Shown here: one piece after another, positions 6,471 to 10,443 of the stretch | How positions within the stretch are numbered: the stretch's first letter is position 1 | Layout of the letters: every line of letters starts with the position of its first letter | Assembly (NCBI GenBank): GCA_020350085.1 | Contig: CP070706.1 | Coordinates: forward strand, 3,363,587-3,374,029 | DNA length: 10,443 bases | Direction of reading: 5' to 3' | Source of the DNA: Acidobacteriota bacterium | Lineage (GTDB): Bacteria; Acidobacteriota; Polarisedimenticolia; J045 | Notes under the pieces: generated by a model | What the model saw: only the letters and a program-made list of their open reading frames with translations | What the model was told of the DNA's origin: nothing | Database searches by the model: none | Translations under genes and position numbers: made by a program

Positions 6471-7246
6471 GCGCCGCACCTCCAGCACACGGGCCGCTGA
6501 TCCAGCTCGAGGATCTTCACAAGCGCTACGGCGAGAAGCTGGTGCTCGATGGCCTCACACTCGCCGTCCGGCCGGGCGAGACGATGGTGATTCTCGGCGC
6601 TTCGGGCAGCGGAAAGTCGGTCACCTTGCGCCACGTCATCGGCCTGACCCGCCCGGACCGCGGTCGCGTGGTGTCCTGTGGCGAGGAGATTCAGGATCTG
6701 CCGGAAGAAGCGCTGACCGACGTGAGGCGCAAGATCGGCTTTCTTTTTCAGGGCGGCGCCCTGTTCGACTCGATGAACGTGTTCGACAATTTGGCCTTCC
6801 CCTTGCGTGAGGCCGGCTGGGGCCGCGAGCGAGTCGAGGAGCGCGTTGCGGAGGTTCTCGGTCTGGTCGATCTCGATCCCGTCTCGGTCCGGGATCTGAT
6901 GCCGTCGTCGTTGTCCGGAGGCATGCGCAAGCGCGTCGCTCTGGCGCGGGCGATCGCCGTCACGCCGGTGGCGATTCTCTATGACGAGCCGACGACGGGG
7001 CTCGACCCGATCACCGCGAAGACGATCAATCAGCTGATCGTCTCGATGCAGGAGCGGTTGCAAGTCACCTCGATCGTCGTCACACACGACATCGTCTCGG
7101 CATTCCACGTAGGCGACCGCATCGCGTTTCTGCACGAGGGAAAAATCCGCTTTCTCGGCACGACGCAACAGGCACGCGCTTCGCAAGACCCGCTCTTCTC
7201 GGCGTTCATCCGCGGGGGGGTGCTGGAGACGAACGATGGCGCTTAA
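6467..7246 (+). CDS. mlaF: MlaF-family ABC lipid transporter ATP-binding protein
   Basis: The product is 259 residues and is the cytoplasmic ATPase driving the MlaE permease. All ABC motifs are present: Walker A GASGSGKS (44-51), Q-loop Gln95 in FLFQGGALFDSMNVFDN, a typical MlaF/Ttg2A stretch, signature LSGGMRKR (149-156), Walker B AILYDEP with Asp173-Glu174, D-loop GLDP (178-181) and switch His207 in VVTHD. LSGGM rather than LSGGQ is usual for this subfamily. The GTG start overlaps the mlaE stop by four bases and the 3' end overlaps mlaD by eleven, so the three are tightly coupled. The enzyme looks fully active. No adjacent STAS-domain gene (mlaB) is seen in the window. Confidence 0.95.
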   Translation: MSAAPPAHGPLIQLEDLHKRYGEKLVLDGLTLAVRPGETMVILGASGSGKSVTLRHVIGLTRPDRGRVVSCGEEIQDLPEEALTDVRRKIGFLFQGGALFDSMNVFDNLAFPLREAGWGRERVEERVAEVLGLVDLDPVSVRDLMPSSLSGGMRKRVALARAIAVTPVAILYDEPTTGLDPITAKTINQLIVSMQERLQVTSIVVTHDIVSAFHVGDRIAFLHEGKIRFLGTTQQARASQDPLFSAFIRGGVLETNDGA

Positions 7247-8393
7247 GAAAAGACATCAGCTCGCGGTCGGACTGGTCGTGATAGTCAGCCTCGTCATCTT
7301 CGCCGTGACGATTCTGATCATCGGACAGGAAACGCGCCTCTTCGTGAGCAAGGTCACTTACAGGACCAACTTCGCCGAGGCTTCCGGCCTTCGGGTCGGC
7401 TCACCGGTGACGATGGCGGGAGTGCGCGTCGGAAACGTGCAGCGGATCGTACTGCCGACGGATCCGACGTCCGAGGGCATCGAGGTCTTCATCAGCGTCG
7501 ACCAAGCCTACGCCCCCCGCGTTCGGGAAGGGACCCAGGCGAAGACGGTGTTTCTGCAGTTCGTCGCCAACGAGAAGGCGGTAGACCTGACCCCCGGTGA
7601 CCCTCTGAAGCCCGCGCTCGAGGAGGGCGATTTCATACCGCCCGAAGAGACCAAGGAGATCCTGGAGACAGGCCGCACGATCGCCGACACACTCGAGGAG
7701 ATCACCGCGGATCTCCGCGAGGTCCTCGGCGCGATGCGCCGCGGCGAAGGTCTGCTCGGCAAAGCGATCGTCGATCCCGAGTTCGGCTCGGAGACGATCA
7801 CTAAGCTCAACACGGCACTCGAAGCACTCGGCGGCGTGCTCTCGCGAGTGGAGCACGGCGAGGGCCTCGTCGGCAAGGCCCTCGCAGACGAGGCGCTCGC
7901 CACGGCGGTGTCGGACAACCTGAAGCAGGCGATCAGCAGCATCGCTGCGGTCGCGCAGCGACTCGAAGGGGGAGAAGGTCTGCTCGGTCAGCTCACGGTC
8001 GAGGGGCAGCAAGAACAGATTCTCGACGACGTGGCCCGCGGAGCCGAGGCGTTCCGGCGATTGGCCGAGCGTGCCGAGGCCAGCGAGGGCCTGCTCGACC
8101 GGCTGGTGGACGACGAGCAACTCGCGGCCCGCTTGTCTGCCAATCTCGACGAGACGTTCGCGCGCCTGGCCTCCATCGCGCGCAAGATCGACGAGGGTGA
8201 GGGCTCATTGGGCCTGCTGGTCAACGAGGCCACCCTCCACGACGACATCGACACGTTGATTACCGGCATGCGCAGCAGCCGCTTGATGTCGTGGCTGATC
8301 CGCCGCTACCACCGCAAGGGCGAAAAGCAGATCGAAAAGGAACTGGCCGAGGCCGAGTCTGGCGCGCGGGCGCTGGAATCGCGACCCGAATGA
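7236..8393 (+). CDS. mlaD: MlaD/MCE-domain protein with a five-fold repeated helical tail
   Basis: The product is 385 residues, roughly twice the length of E. coli MlaD. Residues 8-30 are one membrane helix anchoring it in the inner membrane. The MCE domain spans about 38-136: YRTNFAEASGLRVGSPVTMAG, then VRVGNVQRI and a beta-rich stretch ending near IPPEE. The tail from about 140 is predicted helical and contains five copies of a GEGLLG-like motif at residues 170, 208, 246, 283 and 321, a spacing of 37-38 residues. The last motif leads to a basic end, SWLIRRYHRKGEK. In the known complex MlaD forms a hexameric ring on MlaE; a repeated tail could lengthen it into a periplasmic tube or needle, which is inference. 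A GGAG site (7225-7228) precedes ATG 7236, which overlaps mlaF. No mlaC gene follows. Confidence 0.93.
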   Translation: MALKKRHQLAVGLVVIVSLVIFAVTILIIGQETRLFVSKVTYRTNFAEASGLRVGSPVTMAGVRVGNVQRIVLPTDPTSEGIEVFISVDQAYAPRVREGTQAKTVFLQFVANEKAVDLTPGDPLKPALEEGDFIPPEETKEILETGRTIADTLEEITADLREVLGAMRRGEGLLGKAIVDPEFGSETITKLNTALEALGGVLSRVEHGEGLVGKALADEALATAVSDNLKQAISSIAAVAQRLEGGEGLLGQLTVEGQQEQILDDVARGAEAFRRLAERAEASEGLLDRLVDDEQLAARLSANLDETFARLASIARKIDEGEGSLGLLVNEATLHDDIDTLITGMRSSRLMSWLIRRYHRKGEKQIEKELAEAESGARALESRPE

Positions 8394-8411
8394 CGTCAAA
8401 TTAAACCTTCC

Positions 8412-8427
8412 CCGCGCGCCAGCGCGG
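8412..8427 (+). terminator. Weak hairpin after mlaD
   Basis: CCGCGC, a four-base loop, and GCGCGG form a six-pair GC stem 18 bases past the mlaD stop. No T run follows directly (GTGTGTTCT lies 10 bases on), so it is at best a weak or Rho-assisted stop separating the lipid-transport operon from the sugar-nucleotide genes. In DNA this GC-rich such a stem may be chance. Confidence 0.25.
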
Positions 8428-8457
8428 CAGGTGGGTGTGTTCTCGGGACTCGCGCAC

Positions 8458-8463
8458 AGGAGA
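8458..8463 (+). promoter_or_regulatory. Ribosome binding site that fixes the start at 8471
   Basis: AGGAGA lies seven bases before ATG 8471. The frame is open upstream to a GTG at 8435, but this site and the beginning of family-like sequence favour 8471. Confidence 0.7.
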
Positions 8464-8470
8464 CAGGCAG

Positions 8471-9805
8471 ATGGGCGAGCCGCACCTCGTGGGTCAGCTC
8501 AAACAAGCGCTCTTGGACAAGATATCCGTGCGCTCGGCGCGCGTCGGCGTCGTCGGTCTCGGATACGTCGGGCTGCCGCTCGCAGAGGTGTTCGCTCGGG
8601 CCGGCTTCCCCGTCACCGGCTTCGACGTGGAGGCCGGAAAGATCGCCATGATCGAGGCCGGCAGGACCTACATCGAGGACCTGACCCACGATCAGATCGC
8701 AGCCCAGGTGCAATCCGGGCGGCTGCGGGCGACGACGGACTTCGATGGACTGACGTCGATGGACGTCGTCGTGATCTGCGTGCCAACCCCGCTCAGAAAG
8801 ACGCTCGACCCCGATATCTCCTACGTTGTCACGGCTGCCGGCGAGATCCGCCAGCGGCTGCGGCCTGGCCAGCTGGTCGTACTCGAATCGACGACGTATC
8901 CAGGCACCACCGACGAGGTGATCCAGCCGTTGTTGGAAGAGTCGGGACTGCGCGGCGGTCGGGATTTCTTCCTCGCCTTCTCGCCCGAGAGAGTGGATCC
9001 CTCCAATCCGGTCTTCAAGACCGAGAACACACCCAAGGTCGTCGGCGGAACGTCACCTGCTTGTAACGAGGTGGCGGCAGCCTTCTACGAGGCAGCGATT
9101 CCGCAGGTGCATAATGTTTCGTCCGCGCGATCCGCGGAGATGGTCAAGCTGCTGGAGAACACGTTTCGGCTGATCAACATCGGGCTCGTCAACGAGTTCG
9201 CGCTGATCTGCGAGCGTCTAGGGCTCGATGTCTGGGAGATCATCGAGGCGGCGGCGACCAAGCCGTTCGGCTTCATGCCGTTTTATCCGGGCCCGGGTCT
9301 CGGCGGGCACTGCATCCCGATCGACCCGCATTACCTGAGCTGGAAGCTGCGCTCGCTGAACTACTTCACGCGCTTCATCGACTTGGCTTCGGAAATCAAT
9401 CGCGGCATGCCGGCTCACGTCGTCCGCAAGCTCGGCGCGCTGCTCAACGAGCGCCGCAAGCCGCTGAACGGGTCGAAAGTGCTGCTCGTCGGCGTCGCTT
9501 ACAAGAAGAACACCGGTGACACGCGCGAATCACCGGCGCTGGATGTGGCACTGCTGCTGCACGAGCGCGGTGCCGAGCTGTCATATCACGATCCTCATGT
9601 GCCGAGCTTCGCGCTCGATGGAGAGGCGGTGCCCTCGATGCCGCTCAGCCGCGAGACGATTGCGGCGCAGGACGCCGTGCTGATCATAACGGACCACGCC
9701 GGCGCGGATTATCAAGCGATCGTGGACCATGCGGCGCTCGTGTTCGACACGCGCAACGCGACACGTCCCTTCGCCCACGCCAGCGCGAACGTCGTGTATC
9801 TGTAG
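8471..9805 (+). CDS. UDP-N-acetylhexosamine/UDP-sugar 6-dehydrogenase (WbpA/TviB type)
   Basis: The product is 444 residues, typical for UDP-GlcNAc or UDP-ManNAc 6-dehydrogenases, which oxidise C6 of the sugar twice with NAD to give a UDP-uronic acid in the cytoplasm. The N-terminal Rossmann motif is VGVVGLGYVGLPLAE (GLGYVG at 29-34), followed by VVVICVPTP and VVLESTTYPGTT. The middle domain has MVKLLENTFRLINIGLVNE with Lys226, and the catalytic Cys281 lies in PGLGGHCIPIDPHYL; IPIDP rather than the PKD of UDP-glucose dehydrogenase points to the N-acetyl-sugar branch. The C-terminal domain has VLLVGVAYKKNTGDTRESPA. It is followed after two bases by an epimerase gene, so the pair probably makes and epimerises one UDP-uronic acid for surface polysaccharide. 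Exact substrate (GlcNAc, ManNAc or GalNAc form) is not determined. Confidence 0.92.
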   Translation: MGEPHLVGQLKQALLDKISVRSARVGVVGLGYVGLPLAEVFARAGFPVTGFDVEAGKIAMIEAGRTYIEDLTHDQIAAQVQSGRLRATTDFDGLTSMDVVVICVPTPLRKTLDPDISYVVTAAGEIRQRLRPGQLVVLESTTYPGTTDEVIQPLLEESGLRGGRDFFLAFSPERVDPSNPVFKTENTPKVVGGTSPACNEVAAAFYEAAIPQVHNVSSARSAEMVKLLENTFRLINIGLVNEFALICERLGLDVWEIIEAAATKPFGFMPFYPGPGLGGHCIPIDPHYLSWKLRSLNYFTRFIDLASEINRGMPAHVVRKLGALLNERRKPLNGSKVLLVGVAYKKNTGDTRESPALDVALLLHERGAELSYHDPHVPSFALDGEAVPSMPLSRETIAAQDAVLIITDHAGADYQAIVDHAALVFDTRNATRPFAHASANVVYL

Positions 9806-9807
9806 GG

Positions 9808-10443
9808 ATGGCTGCAGGCACCCTGCTCGTGACCGGCGCCGCGGGCTTCATCGGCTCGCACCTGGTGGACAGCCTGCTGGCGCGTGGTGAACGTGTCGTC
9901 GGGCTGGATAACTTCGACCCCTTCTACGACCCGGCGGTCAAAAGGGAGAATCTCGCTGCGGCTCAGCGCTCGGACGAGTTCGAGCTCGTCGAGGGCGACA
10001 TCCGAGATCGACAGCTCGTCGAGCGCCTGCTCACCGATCACGAGTGTCGGTGCATCGTGCACCTGGCTGCCAAGGCGGGTGTGCGCCCATCACTGCAGCA
10101 GCCCGAGCTTTACGCAGACGTCAACGTCCGCGGCACGGCGAGCATCTTCGAGGCCGCACGCAGCACTGGCGTGAGACGCATTATCTATGCCTCCTCGAGC
10201 AGCGTTTATGGCGGAATCGTCAAAACGCCGTTCAGCGAGGAGGATCCCGTCGACGCGCCGATCTCGCCCTACGCGGCGACGAAGAAGGCGTGCGAGCTGA
10301 TGGCCCACACGTTTCATCATCTTTATCAAATCGATGCGATCGGGCTGCGCTTTTTCACCGTTTATGGTGCTCGCCAGCGCCCCGAGATGGCCATTCACAA
10401 GTTCACCCGACTGATCGACGCGGGCGAGCCGATCCCCCTGTTC
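9808..10443 (+). CDS. NAD-dependent epimerase, UDP-glucuronate 4-epimerase-like (3' end outside window)
   Basis: The first 212 codons of a short-chain dehydrogenase-type sugar epimerase are present. The NAD site is TGAAGFIGSH (residues 9-18), Asp37 in LDNFDPFYD follows beta strand 2, HLAAKAGVR and the YASSSSVYG segment come next, and the catalytic Tyr155/Lys159 pair lies in SPYAATKKA. The segments GLRFFTVYGARQRPEMAIHKF and the final PIPLF are characteristic of UDP-glucuronate 4-epimerase-like proteins rather than GalE. The reaction is inversion at C4 of a UDP-uronic acid. The ATG is two bases after the dehydrogenase stop with only AGGG immediately before it, so translation is probably coupled to the upstream gene. 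The usual family length is about 320-340 residues, so roughly a third is missing beyond the window. The acceptor (glucuronate or N-acetyl form) is inferred. Confidence 0.9.
   Translation, partial: MAAGTLLVTGAAGFIGSHLVDSLLARGERVVGLDNFDPFYDPAVKRENLAAAQRSDEFELVEGDIRDRQLVERLLTDHECRCIVHLAAKAGVRPSLQQPELYADVNVRGTASIFEAARSTGVRRIIYASSSSVYGGIVKTPFSEEDPVDAPISPYAATKKACELMAHTFHHLYQIDAIGLRFFTVYGARQRPEMAIHKFTRLIDAGEPIPLF

Noticed and set aside
5547..7186. Long minus-strand open frames opposite mlaE and mlaF
   Set aside because: They are Arg/Asp/Gln-rich shadows of well-conserved plus-strand genes, with no recognisable motifs.
8391..8398. TGACGTCA palindrome at the mlaD stop codon
   Set aside because: An eight-base palindrome is expected by chance in this length, and part of it is the stop codon.
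1..10443. CRISPR array, tRNA or rRNA genes, complete insertion sequence, prophage or defence genes
   Set aside because: No regularly spaced direct repeats, no cloverleaf or rRNA-like stretches and no intact transposase, integrase, nuclease-helicase or toxin-antitoxin genes were seen on either strand.

Overview
The window is about 10.4 kb of dense, very GC-rich bacterial DNA with strong G/C preference at third codon positions. It looks like an ordinary chromosomal segment of a Gram-negative (diderm) bacterium: it has a lipid-transport operon of the Mla/MCE type, a lipoprotein signal peptide, and genes for acidic surface-sugar nucleotides. The style (TPR protein next to a sulfatase-like lipoprotein, MlaD with a long repeated tail) fits the former deltaproteobacteria/Acidobacteria-like phyla, but the sequence alone does not fix the phylum. 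No rRNA, tRNA or CRISPR array was seen.

Layout. (1) Positions 1-1870, plus strand: the end of a TPR protein overlaps by ATGA the start of a sulfatase-like lipoprotein whose catalytic position is Thr instead of Cys/Ser. (2) 1871-2114: a gene-free stretch filled by a roughly 209-bp element with long imperfect inverted-repeat arms and two perfect hairpins inside. It lies between convergent genes. (3) 2115-4374, minus strand: a plsC-like acyltransferase followed, with an overlap, by a tRNA nucleotidyltransferase/poly(A) polymerase family enzyme with an HD domain. (4) 4515-5096, minus strand: a decayed transposase-like gene with an in-frame nonsense codon and an apparent internal deletion. (5) 5178-8393, plus strand: a small four-helix membrane protein, then mlaE, mlaF and mlaD as overlapping genes. 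(6) 8471-10443, plus strand: a UDP-sugar 6-dehydrogenase and the first 212 codons of a UDP-glucuronate-4-epimerase-like enzyme, probably the start of a polysaccharide locus.

How the genes work together. PlsC makes phosphatidic acid for the membrane. MlaE/MlaF/MlaD should form an inner-membrane ABC complex moving lipids between inner and outer membranes. The dehydrogenase and epimerase together would supply a UDP-uronic acid such as a galacturonate type. The TPR/sulfatase-like pair is probably a separate envelope or surface-modification function. The shared theme is the cell envelope, except for the tRNA/RNA 3'-end enzyme.

I see no convincing wholly new system. The items most worth a second look are the Thr-type sulfatase-like lipoprotein, the five-fold 38-residue repeat in MlaD, the nested inverted-repeat element and the transposase-like pseudogene. 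All family assignments come from motifs read by eye; no database search was possible.
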